A stretch of 64,000 bases of DNA, from assembly GCF_001685395.1 (NCBI RefSeq), contig NZ_CP014167.1:1431501-1495500 (forward strand), written 5' to 3'. The notes below the pieces were generated by a model. That model did no database searches. It was not told the DNA's origin and saw only the letters and a list, made by a program, of their open reading frames with translations. Source of the DNA: Paenibacillus yonginensis (lineage in GTDB: Bacteria; Bacillota; Bacilli; Paenibacillales; Paenibacillaceae). Shown piece by piece: positions 26,844 through 35,657 of this stretch (position 1 is its first letter; every line of letters begins with the position of its first letter). The position numbers and the translations under genes were made by a program.

Positions 26844-29249
26844 ATGAATAAGGACAAACTTTGGTACCTGTCGCCGGCGAAAGGGTGGGGGCAAGGCCTG
26901 CCGGTGGGCAATGGCAGAATGGGAGCAGTTGTGTTGGCGGAGGCTCTGAAAGAAGTGTGGGTCATGACTGAGGTTACCTATTGGTCCGGACAGCCGGAAG
27001 AGGTGCGGGCAGCTGGCGGCGGCAAAGAGGCGCTGGAAGAGATGAGAAGCCATTTCTTTGCCGGAGACTATGCGGGAGGGGATCAGCTGGCGAAACGTTA
27101 TTTGCAGCCCGATAAACAAAACTTCGGGACAAACCTGAGCTTGTGCGACTTGATCATGGAATTCCAGCCAGCCTTGTCAACTGGACAGCTGAATGCAAAC
27201 GGAGCGGAGCAGGAGCTTGTTGTATACCGGGAGCTGGACCTCGGCGAAGCCGTTGTGCGAACCGAAGTACAGAAAGCGGATGGAGGGAGCGGGGAGGATT
27301 CCGTTTTGTTCACACGGGAGGTTATAGCTACTCACGCCGAAGACTTGGTGGCCGGCAGGGTGCGAAGCGCGATGCGGGGAGGTCTCCATTTTACACTCCG
27401 TCTGGAAGGCCGAACCTCTGAATTCAAAGTAGGAAGCGAGCATCAGGATGCGGGGGGAATCCGGTTTCAGGGCCGGGCTGTAGAAACGATACATAGCGAC
27501 GGAAGCTGCGGAGTCAGCAGCGCAGGGGCCGTCAAGGTGCAGACCTTGGGCGGCACAGTCAGCAGCCATGACGGAATTATTCAAGTCACAGGCGCGGACG
27601 AGGCGGTTATTTATGTTGCGGTAAACACGGACTACAAACAAAAGGACGGCAGCTGGAGCACCCGGGCGGCTGAACAAGTGAAAGGTGCCTCGGCGAAAGG
27701 TTTCGATCGGCTTAAAGCTGAACATCTGGCCGATTATAAGCCGCTGTATGAACGGGTGCAGCTCGATTTGGGAACCGCGGAAGCGGCGAAGCTGCCGCTG
27801 GACGCGAGAATCCGCCGCTTTAAAGAAGGGAAGCTGGATGACCCGGCGCTCGTAGAGCTGTTTTTCCAATATGGACGTTATTTGACGATTGCCGGAGCGA
27901 GAGAGGATTCTCCGCTGCCGCTGAATCTGCAGGGCATTTGGAACGACGGGGAAGCCAACCGGATGGCATGGAGCTGTGACTACCACCTCGACATTAATAC
28001 CCAAATGAACTATTATCCAACGGAGATTGCGAACCTTGGCGAAAGCCATGTGCCGCTTATGAATTATGTGGAGGAGCTGGCCAAGGCCGGACGGACGACG
28101 GCGCGGGACTGGTACGGCGCGGACGGCTGGGTCGCCCATGTCTTCTCCAATGCCTGGGGATTTACGCTGCCCGGCTGGCAGACCGGCTGGGGGCTGAACG
28201 TAACGGGGGGCTTGTGGATTGCCACACATTTGATGGAGCATTATGAATATTCACTGGACGAACGTTTCCTGTGGGAGCAGGCTTATCCGGTATTAAAGGA
28301 AGCGGCGGCCTTTTTCCTCGATTATATGACCGAACATCCAAAGCATGGCTGGCTGGTGACAGGGCCGTCGAATTCGCCGGAGAACAGCTTCTATACTTCG
28401 AAGCCAGAGGAAGGCGGGCAGCAGCTGTCCATGGGGCCGACTATGGATATGGTGCTGGTCAGGGATCTGCTGCAGTTCTGCCTGAAGGCTGCCCGCCAGA
28501 TACAGTTGGATGAAGAGCTGCAGGAGCGGTGGTCAGCGGCGCTTGCCAAACTGCCTCCTCTTCAGATCGGCAAGCAGGGACAGCTGCAGGAGTGGCTCGA
28601 GGATTATGAAGAAGCCCAGCCGGAGCACCGGCACCTATCGCATCTGACAGCTCTTTATCCGGGGAATCAAATTCACCCGGAGCGGACCCGAGAATTGGCT
28701 GATGCGGCGAAGGTGACCCTGGAGAAGCGTATGGGGCAAAGTAATCTGGAAGACGTGGAGTTCACGGCAGCTTTGTTTGCGATTTATTTCGCAAGGCTGC
28801 AGGACGGGGACAGGGCTTTGAAGCATGTCTCCCATTTGATCGGCGAACTTTGCCTGGATAACCTGCTGACGTTCTCCAAAGCAGGAATTGCCGGCGCCGA
28901 GACGAATATTTTTGTGATAGACGGCAATTATGGCGGAACCGCTGCGGTTGCCGAAATGCTGATGCACAGCCTTTCTGACGAAATTGAGCTGCTTCCGGCT
29001 CTGCCGCGAGTATGGGGGGAAGGACGTGTAATCGGCCTGAGAGCCAAAGGCGGCTTTGAAGTCGACCTCGAGTGGAGCGGGGGAGTGCTTCAGCGGGCTG
29101 ACGTTCACGGCTGCTCTGCCGCCGGGTCCACCTGGATCCGCTACAAGGATCAACGCGTTTATCTGGAATTGGCGCAAGGCGAAACGGTTCAATTGAACGG
29201 AGAACTTCAAATCCTGCAAACCTCGGGAGGTTTGGGAACGATACGCTGA
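26844..29249 (+). CDS. GH95 family alpha-L-fucosidase/alpha-L-galactosidase
   Basis: An 801-residue protein with the GH95 plan: N-terminal beta-sandwich starting PAKGWGQGLPVGNGRMGAVVL, a linker, an (alpha/alpha)6 barrel (about 310-690) and a C-terminal beta domain. The candidate acid Glu513 lies in GPSNSPENSF, and Asp693 in DGNYGG. The pair that corresponds to the two catalytic Asn of the bifidobacterial enzyme reads Asp383-Ile-Asn385 in DINTQMNYYP, so the first Asn is Asp here. No signal peptide is seen, so it should act inside the cell on oligosaccharides imported by the nearby ABC system. Substrates in this family include fucosyl-lactose, fucosylated xyloglucan and L-galactosides. TATAAT at 26807-26812 is a likely -10. 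The start 26844 follows AAGGAA. Confidence 0.88.
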   Translation: MNKDKLWYLSPAKGWGQGLPVGNGRMGAVVLAEALKEVWVMTEVTYWSGQPEEVRAAGGGKEALEEMRSHFFAGDYAGGDQLAKRYLQPDKQNFGTNLSLCDLIMEFQPALSTGQLNANGAEQELVVYRELDLGEAVVRTEVQKADGGSGEDSVLFTREVIATHAEDLVAGRVRSAMRGGLHFTLRLEGRTSEFKVGSEHQDAGGIRFQGRAVETIHSDGSCGVSSAGAVKVQTLGGTVSSHDGIIQVTGADEAVIYVAVNTDYKQKDGSWSTRAAEQVKGASAKGFDRLKAEHLADYKPLYERVQLDLGTAEAAKLPLDARIRRFKEGKLDDPALVELFFQYGRYLTIAGAREDSPLPLNLQGIWNDGEANRMAWSCDYHLDINTQMNYYPTEIANLGESHVPLMNYVEELAKAGRTTARDWYGADGWVAHVFSNAWGFTLPGWQTGWGLNVTGGLWIATHLMEHYEYSLDERFLWEQAYPVLKEAAAFFLDYMTEHPKHGWLVTGPSNSPENSFYTSKPEEGGQQLSMGPTMDMVLVRDLLQFCLKAARQIQLDEELQERWSAALAKLPPLQIGKQGQLQEWLEDYEEAQPEHRHLSHLTALYPGNQIHPERTRELADAAKVTLEKRMGQSNLEDVEFTAALFAIYFARLQDGDRALKHVSHLIGELCLDNLLTFSKAGIAGAETNIFVIDGNYGGTAAVAEMLMHSLSDEIELLPALPRVWGEGRVIGLRAKGGFEVDLEWSGGVLQRADVHGCSAAGSTWIRYKDQRVYLELAQGETVQLNGELQILQTSGGLGTIR

Positions 29250-29313
29250 CACCGGAATGAGACCTTGCCCCGCACAAACGCCTGCTGCACTGAAGGACAA
29301 CTGCTGTGCTGAA

Positions 29314-29348
29314 GACAACTGCTGAGCCTTAATCGGCAGTTGTTTTTC
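29314..29348 (+). terminator. Rho-independent terminator of the GH95 gene
   Basis: CAACTGC (29316-29322) pairs with GCAGTTG (29336-29342), followed by TTTTTCC. Confidence 0.7.
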
Positions 29349-29402
29349 CTGCCTTTGGGAAGCGGGTGCGGGGATCAGGAGACACCTAAGGGGGAGAGGT
29401 TT

Positions 29403-31802
29403 TTGCGTTTCTTGTCTAATCCAATTCTGCGAACTTCGGGAAAGCTGCTCCAAAAGTCAAAGCCTATGCTCGAAAGAACCAGGCAGGTACTGCGCCAGTC
29501 TCATTTATTTCGCCGATTCCTTATCTCCTATTTGATCATTCTGATCATTCCCAGCTTTGCCGGCTATTTGTCTTACAGAACGTCTATTTCGCTTACGGAA
29601 TCCATGTCTATTGAGAACAGCGTGACGGAACTGAACAAAAGCAAGGAAATGCTCGAAAGACGGATGGCGGAGGTAGAGGGGTTTACCCGGCAGTTGGCCC
29701 TGAATCAGGATTTGAATGCGCTGTTGAATGAGAAACCGGCTGTCAGCGGAGAAATGAACGTATTTGGCATTTGGCAATTGCTCAAGCAGGTTACCCCGTT
29801 TAGCCAAACCAATGATTTTCTGCAAAATTATTATATCTACCTCAGCAACTACAATGTGATTCTTGCTAAAGGTTCGACCTACAGACCGGAGTCGTATTAC
29901 CAATCCAGCCATTATGAAAATATGTCGTTAACCGAGTGGGAGGACCAGGTTCTGCATGGAACCCACCGCAGCGAAATTACACCGCTTAACACTCTGGTCA
30001 CGGAAGACAAGCAAATCTCGGCGATTTCCTATATGCAATCGCTGCCGCTGGACAGCTTCAGCGGCTCTTCCCCGGCAGCGATCGTCGTAACGATTGATGA
30101 ACAGAATATCCAGAATCTGCTGTCAGGCTGGATCGAAAGATATGGAGGATGGACCTCCATTACGGATAAACAAGGGCAGCCGCTCAGTCTGCAGGGAATT
30201 TCGACAGATAAAATGAAAGCGATATCATCGGAGCTGGAATCAGACAAAGGGGGGATAAGCCGCTTTGTAGACGATGATTTGGTCATCACCATCCCTTCAA
30301 AAGTAACTGGCTGGGTTTACAGAGCAGGTATTCCCAAAGAAATTCTGATGCAGAACGCGAATCACATCAAACATATTTCCTGGATGTTTACGGGGGCAGC
30401 GCTGCTGGTCGGCCTGCTGGTCGGTTTATTCCTGTCTTACCGGCACACTGCCCCTTTAAACCGGCTGCTCGCCATGTTTAAGGAGCAGGTGCTAAAGGAG
30501 GATCAGCCTCCGAAGAAACGCAATGAATTCGACTTCCTGCATGGCAACATTTCACAGATTCTGGTGGCGAACAGGCAGCTGGAGACCGTAGTAGCCCGCC
30601 AGTTCCCGCTTGTCAGGGACGGCTTCCTCAAAAGGCTGATCAACGGGGAATTTGAGACGAAATCGGAAATTTTAGCCGCAGCTATGCAGGCGCAAACCGA
30701 ATTGGAGTCTCACAGCGGTTACGTCGGCATTTTACAGGTGAACGGTTATCCGGATTTGGACAGCGTGGATATTCTGAACGAGCTGTATGCGGCGCGTCTG
30801 CTTGTCAAACAGATGCTCAGCGGGAGCGAGACGGCATCGGGGATGTATCTGACAGATTTGGGCTCCGACCGGATCGTGATGATTGTGCTGAATGGAATGA
30901 ATGGGGAAGAAGCGGACGGGGAGAAACTCCGCCTGCAGCTCGAATCCCTGATCGGCAAGGTGATCGAAACGGGGTACCAGGAATATAAAATGAAGCTGAC
31001 CGCTTCTTTCGGTGCATTTTTCTCTTCGCTGCAGGAGATCAGCCAGTCCTTTGAGCAAGCAAAGCAGACAGCGGAATACGCTGCGGCCGAAGACAGTCCG
31101 GATATTGTCTGGTTCAGCGATTCCAGGCTTGAGAGCGGAAGTTATTATTATCCTCTGGACATGGAACAGCGGCTGATCAGCACTGTGCGTGCAGGGGACC
31201 GTGAAGAAGCGGAGAAGCTGCTTCGTTCGGTTCTGGAGCAGAACCGGGACAACCGGAACCTGCTGCTGGAGATGAGACACCAATTCATTAACGAGATCAA
31301 GGCGACCTTGATCAAATTGCTGGACCAGAAGGTCTTCCTTGAATCAGAACGACAACAGGAGCTCCATCTCAAGATTATGGGCATTCAGGCCGGGATCGAA
31401 TGGGATGGCGCCCAGCGGGAATTTGGCGAGATTATCGCCGGGTTGAGCGAGATCGTAACCAGCAAACAGAATGACAGTCAGCGGCAAATCGTAGAGAAGA
31501 TCAAACAATTTATTTCGCAGCATTATTCGGATGGCGAACTGAATTTGTACCGGATCGCCGAACAGGCGGGGCGGCCCGAAAAATATATTTCCCAGCTCTT
31601 TAAAGAAATCACAGGAACGAACTTATCGGACTATTTGGAGCGGGTAAGGATGGAGGAAGCCGTCAAGCTTCTTCAGGGCAAACAATACACGGTGGACGAA
31701 ATTTCGGAAATGGTCGGTTACAACAGCGCCCATTCGTTCCGCCGGGCTTTCAAGAGAGTGAGGGGCGTTTCGCCCAGCGCTTATCGGCAGCTCGCGCAAT
31801 AG
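29403..31802 (+). CDS. Membrane-bound AraC family regulator (YesS-like)
   Basis: About 799 residues. A first helix (LISYLIILIIPSFAGYLSY, core IILIIPSFAGYL) and a second (WMFTGAALLVGLLVGLFLSY, core GAALLVGLLVGLFLS) enclose an extracellular Cache-like sensor of about 270 residues. A long cytoplasmic middle region follows, and the C-terminus has the AraC double helix-turn-helix (LNLYRIAEQAGRPEKYISQLF; YTVDEISEMVGYNSAHSFRRAF, cores IAEQAGRPEKYIS and EMVGYNSAHSFRRA). Proteins of this class sense a sugar outside and control the ABC transporter genes beside them without a kinase. Start: TTG 29403 behind GGGGGAGAGG; the first ATG in good family agreement (29466) has no ribosome site. Confidence 0.85.
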   Translation: MRFLSNPILRTSGKLLQKSKPMLERTRQVLRQSHLFRRFLISYLIILIIPSFAGYLSYRTSISLTESMSIENSVTELNKSKEMLERRMAEVEGFTRQLALNQDLNALLNEKPAVSGEMNVFGIWQLLKQVTPFSQTNDFLQNYYIYLSNYNVILAKGSTYRPESYYQSSHYENMSLTEWEDQVLHGTHRSEITPLNTLVTEDKQISAISYMQSLPLDSFSGSSPAAIVVTIDEQNIQNLLSGWIERYGGWTSITDKQGQPLSLQGISTDKMKAISSELESDKGGISRFVDDDLVITIPSKVTGWVYRAGIPKEILMQNANHIKHISWMFTGAALLVGLLVGLFLSYRHTAPLNRLLAMFKEQVLKEDQPPKKRNEFDFLHGNISQILVANRQLETVVARQFPLVRDGFLKRLINGEFETKSEILAAAMQAQTELESHSGYVGILQVNGYPDLDSVDILNELYAARLLVKQMLSGSETASGMYLTDLGSDRIVMIVLNGMNGEEADGEKLRLQLESLIGKVIETGYQEYKMKLTASFGAFFSSLQEISQSFEQAKQTAEYAAAEDSPDIVWFSDSRLESGSYYYPLDMEQRLISTVRAGDREEAEKLLRSVLEQNRDNRNLLLEMRHQFINEIKATLIKLLDQKVFLESERQQELHLKIMGIQAGIEWDGAQREFGEIIAGLSEIVTSKQNDSQRQIVEKIKQFISQHYSDGELNLYRIAEQAGRPEKYISQLFKEITGTNLSDYLERVRMEEAVKLLQGKQYTVDEISEMVGYNSAHSFRRAFKRVRGVSPSAYRQLAQ

Positions 31803-31962
31803 TGCGGGCTCTTTTTCTTCTGTCAGAGCTTGCCGTATTCTGTTCAGGCGGGAAATGTACGCTTTGCTGGCTAAATGCCCTGTTCCATTCGGGGGAAAGG
31901 TACCTTATAAACCGGAATTGTACCTACCCCGTTTGCACGCTGCAGTCCTACAATGAACCCTA

Positions 31963-31978
31963 TAGAAAGCGCTGTCAT
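31963..31978 (+). promoter_or_regulatory. Putative CcpA binding site (cre) before the LplB operon
   Basis: TAGAAAGCGCTGTCAT matches the cre pattern WTGNAANCGNWWNCAW with two mismatches. It lies 35 bases before the permease start, just after a TACAAT that may be a -10, where CcpA would block transcription when preferred sugars are present. Confidence 0.45.
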
Positions 31979-32012
31979 TTGGCGCAGATCATCATCTGAA
32001 GGGGGGATTTGT

Positions 32013-32918
32013 TTGAATGTCGCACGAAAAAGTTTTGCCAAGCATTGGCAGCTGTATCTCATCCTGATTCCGCCGATTCTGTTCTTTATCATCTTTAAGT
32101 ATTATCCGATGGCAAACGCAGTGCTTGCTTTCAAAGACTACAATGTGACAAAGGGCATTTGGGGCAGCCCATGGATCGGTTTTAAGAATTTCAGATTGTT
32201 TTTTGACAATCCGATCTTCTGGACGCTCGTTAAAAATACCTTATTGATCAGTCTTTATCAGCTGCTGGTCGGGTTCCCAATCCCGATTCTGCTGGCGCTT
32301 GCCCTGAATGAAGTAAGGCATGCCAAGTTCAAGAAGCTGGTGCAAATGGTGACCTTTGCGCCTTATTTCATCTCGACGGTGGTCATGGTTTCGATGATCA
32401 TGCTGTTCCTTGCGCCGCGGCTTGGTTTCGTCAATCTGGCTTTGAATGCGCTGGGGATGGACTCGATCAACTTCCTTGGGGAACCGGGAATGTTCCGCTC
32501 CATTTATGTATGGTCGGATCTCTGGCAGTCTGCCGGTTATGCGTCAGTCGTATATTTGGCAGCGCTCGCAGGGATTGATCCGGTGCTTTATGAAGCGGCC
32601 AAGGTGGATGGGGCTTCCCGTCTGCAAAAGATCATTCACGTTGATTTGCCGGGCATATTGCCTACTGTAACGATTCTGCTCATTCTGAATGTGGGCAATA
32701 TTATGGCGCTTGGCTTCGAGAAAATTTATTTGCTGCAAAATCCGCTTAATACATCGAGTTCAGAGATCATTGCCACCTATGTGTACAAAATGGGCCTTTT
32801 GAACGCCAACTACAGCTTTGCAACGGCGGTTGGCTTGTTCAACTCGGTGATTAATCTGGTTCTGCTCGTTCTGGTCAACGGTCTGGCCAAACGGATTTCG
32901 AGCAACAGCATCTGGTAG
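32013..32918 (+). CDS. Sugar ABC transporter permease, LplB type
   Basis: A 301-residue membrane protein. The first helix (QLYLILIPPILFFIIFKYYPM, core YLILIPPILFFI) and the following MANAVLAFKDYNVTKGIWGSPWIGFKNF segment (core FKDYNVTKGIWGSPW) are typical LplB. The EAA loop is YEAAKVDGASRLQKIIHVDLPGI (core EAAKVDGASRLQKI). It starts at TTG behind AAGGGGGGA; an ATG 20 codons upstream falls in the promoter and cre area. It forms the channel with the next gene. No ATPase is encoded nearby; a shared ATPase (MsmX type) is usual for such systems. Confidence 0.9.
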   Translation: MNVARKSFAKHWQLYLILIPPILFFIIFKYYPMANAVLAFKDYNVTKGIWGSPWIGFKNFRLFFDNPIFWTLVKNTLLISLYQLLVGFPIPILLALALNEVRHAKFKKLVQMVTFAPYFISTVVMVSMIMLFLAPRLGFVNLALNALGMDSINFLGEPGMFRSIYVWSDLWQSAGYASVVYLAALAGIDPVLYEAAKVDGASRLQKIIHVDLPGILPTVTILLILNVGNIMALGFEKIYLLQNPLNTSSSEIIATYVYKMGLLNANYSFATAVGLFNSVINLVLLVLVNGLAKRISSNSIW

Positions 32919-32934
32919 AAAGGAGAGACTAGCC

Positions 32935-33864
32935 ATGGCATCCCCGTTTTCGGCCACCACGGCACCCGGCAGTTCAAGAGCTTACCGCATTAAAAATTCG
33001 GCCGGCGACCGGGTATTTATGGCCATCATTTATACAGCGCTCAGTCTCATCCTGATTGCCGTGCTGTATCCGCTTATTTATATTCTCAGCAGCTCGATCA
33101 GCAGCCCGGATGCGGTCTCCTCCGGTAAAGTCTGGCTTTGGCCGGTGGATATTTCCTTTGAGGGATATACGACCTTATTTTCGACGCCGCTGATCCTGAC
33201 CGGTTATGCCAACTCTTTGTTTTATACGGCTGCGGGCACCTTGATCAGCGTCACCTTGACGATTATGATCGCTTATCCGCTGTCCCGGCGAAGCTTGTAC
33301 GGGCGCAGCGTGATCATGGTTTTTGTCACCTTTACGATGCTGTTTGGGGGAGGTTTGATTCCCACCTATCTCGTCGTAAAGCAGCTTGGAATGGTGGATA
33401 CCCGCTGGGCGCTGCTCATTCCGAATGCGATCTGGGTGTGGCAGGTCATCATTGCCCGTTCTTTCTTCCAATCCTCGATTCCCGACGAATTGGTAGAAGC
33501 CAGCGAGCTTGACGGCTGCAGCGATCTGCGGTTTATCTGGAGCGTCGTGCTTCCGCTGTCCAAGCCGATCATCGCGGTGCTTGTGCTGATGTATGCGGTC
33601 GGCCAGTGGAACGCTTATTTCGATGCGCTGATTTATTTGAAATCGGACCATCTATTCCCGCTTCAGCTGATTCTGCGCAGCATTATCATTCTGAATAACG
33701 GGGCAGGAGCCATGGATGTCGCGGAGATGGTAGAGAAGCAGCATCTGTCTGATCTGCTGAAATATTCGCTGATTGTAGTAGCCACTCTGCCTGTGCTCTG
33801 CATCTATCCGTTTGTTCAGAAGCATTTTGTGCAGGGCATGCTGGTAGGTTCTGTGAAAGGCTGA
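32935..33864 (+). CDS. Carbohydrate ABC transporter permease, LplC/YtcP type
   Basis: A 309-residue membrane protein of the LplC group: first helix LSLILIAVLYPLIYILSSSIS, then SYPLSRRSLYG-like motif (AYPLSRRSLYGR), MLFGGGLIPTYLVVKQLGM, and the EAA loop LVEASELDGCSDLRFIWSVVLP (core EASELDGCSDLRFI). It starts at ATG 32935, 17 bases after the previous stop, behind AAAGGAGAG. Confidence 0.9.
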   Translation: MASPFSATTAPGSSRAYRIKNSAGDRVFMAIIYTALSLILIAVLYPLIYILSSSISSPDAVSSGKVWLWPVDISFEGYTTLFSTPLILTGYANSLFYTAAGTLISVTLTIMIAYPLSRRSLYGRSVIMVFVTFTMLFGGGLIPTYLVVKQLGMVDTRWALLIPNAIWVWQVIIARSFFQSSIPDELVEASELDGCSDLRFIWSVVLPLSKPIIAVLVLMYAVGQWNAYFDALIYLKSDHLFPLQLILRSIIILNNGAGAMDVAEMVEKQHLSDLLKYSLIVVATLPVLCIYPFVQKHFVQGMLVGSVKG

Positions 33865-33900
33865 AGCCTGTTGAAATTGATAATAAAGGAGAGGTCAGCT

Positions 33901-35556
33901 TTGAGAAAAAGAATGATCAGTTTATGGAGCTTGATCGTTGTATTCAGCGTCCTGCTTAGCGCCTGCGGAGGCGGCAATAACAGCGCGTCCTCCGGCTCCG
34001 GCAATGCTGCTAGCGGCAGTGCAGACAGCGGAAAGCCGGTTACCGTCAGCTTGTTTGCCCAGCAGGAATCCGGCATTGATTTGAAGACCAACTCATATAG
34101 CAAATTCCTGGAGAAGCAATTCAATGTTAAATTTGACTGGCAGGTCATCCCTACCGACGGCGCACAGGAGAAACGCCAGATCTCCCTGGCGAGCGGGGAT
34201 TATCCGGATGCGTATTTCCTGACCGAATACATCGATCAGTTCACGCCGGCGGACCTCTTGAAATACGGCAAGCAAGGCGTGCTGGTCCCGCTGAATGACC
34301 TGATTGACCAATATGCTCCGCATATCAAGGCAGCTATGGAAGAAAACCCTTCGCTGCGCAGCTACATTACCGCGCCCGACGGCAATATTTACGGTTTGGT
34401 TGCCTATGCGGAGTGCTTCCACTGCTCATATCCAAACAAAATGTGGATCAATACGAAATGGCTTTACAAGCTGAATCTGGATATGCCGAAGACAACCGAT
34501 GATTTCAAGAAGGTTTTGGAAGCGTTTAAAACACAAGATCCGAACGGCAACGGCAAAGCCGACGAGGTGCCTTTGAGCGGATCTACGGAAACGTTTGGCG
34601 TGCATGTCGTTCCGTTCCTGATGAACGGCTTCATTTATGACGACGACAATAACTATTTGCAGCTTAAGGACGGCAAAGTCGATTCGGTGGCCAACAAGCC
34701 GGAATGGAAGGAAGGCCTTGCCTACATCAAATCCCTATACGATGAAGGTTTGATCGATCCGGGAGCCTTTACGCAAAATGCCGACGCGTTCCGCAAGATC
34801 GGCGACAACGCCAGCGCGGAAATTCTGGGTGCGGGAGCCGGCATGCATCCGGCTATCTTCGTCAACACAAATACCAAAGATTATAATCCGGTTCCACCGT
34901 TGACCGGGCCGCATGCGAGCTATGCTACTCATAATGACGGCGGCATTGTTCCTGGAGCCAAATTCGTCATCACCAACAAAGCCAGCAAAGAAGCCCAGAT
35001 TGCTCTGATTAAAATTGCGGATTACATGTATACGCCGGAAGGCCAGACGATTGCCAACTCGGGCCAGGAGGGCGAAGGCTGGAGAAAACCTAAAGAAGGC
35101 GAACAAGCGCTTGGAGATGGCGTTACGCCTGAGTTCGCCTCCATCAACTACCCATCCGGAGAAGGTCCGACCAACTATGGCTGGGGCGGCATGTCGCATA
35201 TGTATATGCCAAAAAGCTACCGAGACAGCTTTGTAGCCGACCAGGACATCTATTCGCCGGACGGATATGAACGCAGATTGTACGAAGCAACGCTGCTGTA
35301 TGAAGGCAAAGAACCGGAAGAGCTGTTCCCGTTCTGGTCGCTTTGGGTAGACCCAACCGAAACGGATGAAATGAGCATGCTGCAGACGAATATCAAAAAC
35401 TACATTGATCAAAATACGCTCCAATTCATCACCGGCAGCAAAGACCTGAACAAAGACTGGGACGGCTACGTAAGCGGCCTTGATAAACTCCAGCTGAGCC
35501 GTTATCTGGAGATTCTGCAGAAAGCTTACGACGCCAGCCAATCAGCCGCCAAATAA
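33901..35556 (+). CDS. Sugar ABC transporter substrate-binding lipoprotein
   Basis: A 551-residue family 1 extracellular solute-binding lipoprotein (LplA/LipO type). The signal peptide ends VLLSAC (Cys at about residue 22), followed by a Gly/Ser/Asn/Ala linker. Body motifs: QVIPTDGAQEKRQISLASGDYPD and AKFVITNKASKEAQIALIKIADYMYTPEGQ (core NKASKEAQIALIKIADYMY). The TTG start at 33901 follows AAAGGAGAGG; the upstream ATG (33871) is within 7 bases of the previous stop and has no site. It captures the oligosaccharide for the two permeases and closes the transporter part of the operon. Confidence 0.9.
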   Translation: MRKRMISLWSLIVVFSVLLSACGGGNNSASSGSGNAASGSADSGKPVTVSLFAQQESGIDLKTNSYSKFLEKQFNVKFDWQVIPTDGAQEKRQISLASGDYPDAYFLTEYIDQFTPADLLKYGKQGVLVPLNDLIDQYAPHIKAAMEENPSLRSYITAPDGNIYGLVAYAECFHCSYPNKMWINTKWLYKLNLDMPKTTDDFKKVLEAFKTQDPNGNGKADEVPLSGSTETFGVHVVPFLMNGFIYDDDNNYLQLKDGKVDSVANKPEWKEGLAYIKSLYDEGLIDPGAFTQNADAFRKIGDNASAEILGAGAGMHPAIFVNTNTKDYNPVPPLTGPHASYATHNDGGIVPGAKFVITNKASKEAQIALIKIADYMYTPEGQTIANSGQEGEGWRKPKEGEQALGDGVTPEFASINYPSGEGPTNYGWGGMSHMYMPKSYRDSFVADQDIYSPDGYERRLYEATLLYEGKEPEELFPFWSLWVDPTETDEMSMLQTNIKNYIDQNTLQFITGSKDLNKDWDGYVSGLDKLQLSRYLEILQKAYDASQSAAK

Positions 35557-35602
35557 GATGAAATTGTGCAAGGAGCTCAACATCCATTCAGAAAGATCCT
35601 TT

Positions 35603-35646
35603 CCCCTTTGTCGCCGCTTACGGCGGCAGAGGGGTTTGGTTTTTGG
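35603..35646 (+). terminator. Rho-independent terminator after the binding-protein gene
   Basis: A 14-base-pair stem (35603-35616 with 35621-35634, two G-T pairs), 4-base loop, then TTTGGTTTTT. It may let some transcripts through to the SGNH hydrolase gene, for which no separate promoter was found. Confidence 0.8.
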
Positions 35647-35657
35647 GGGAGGCAGTC

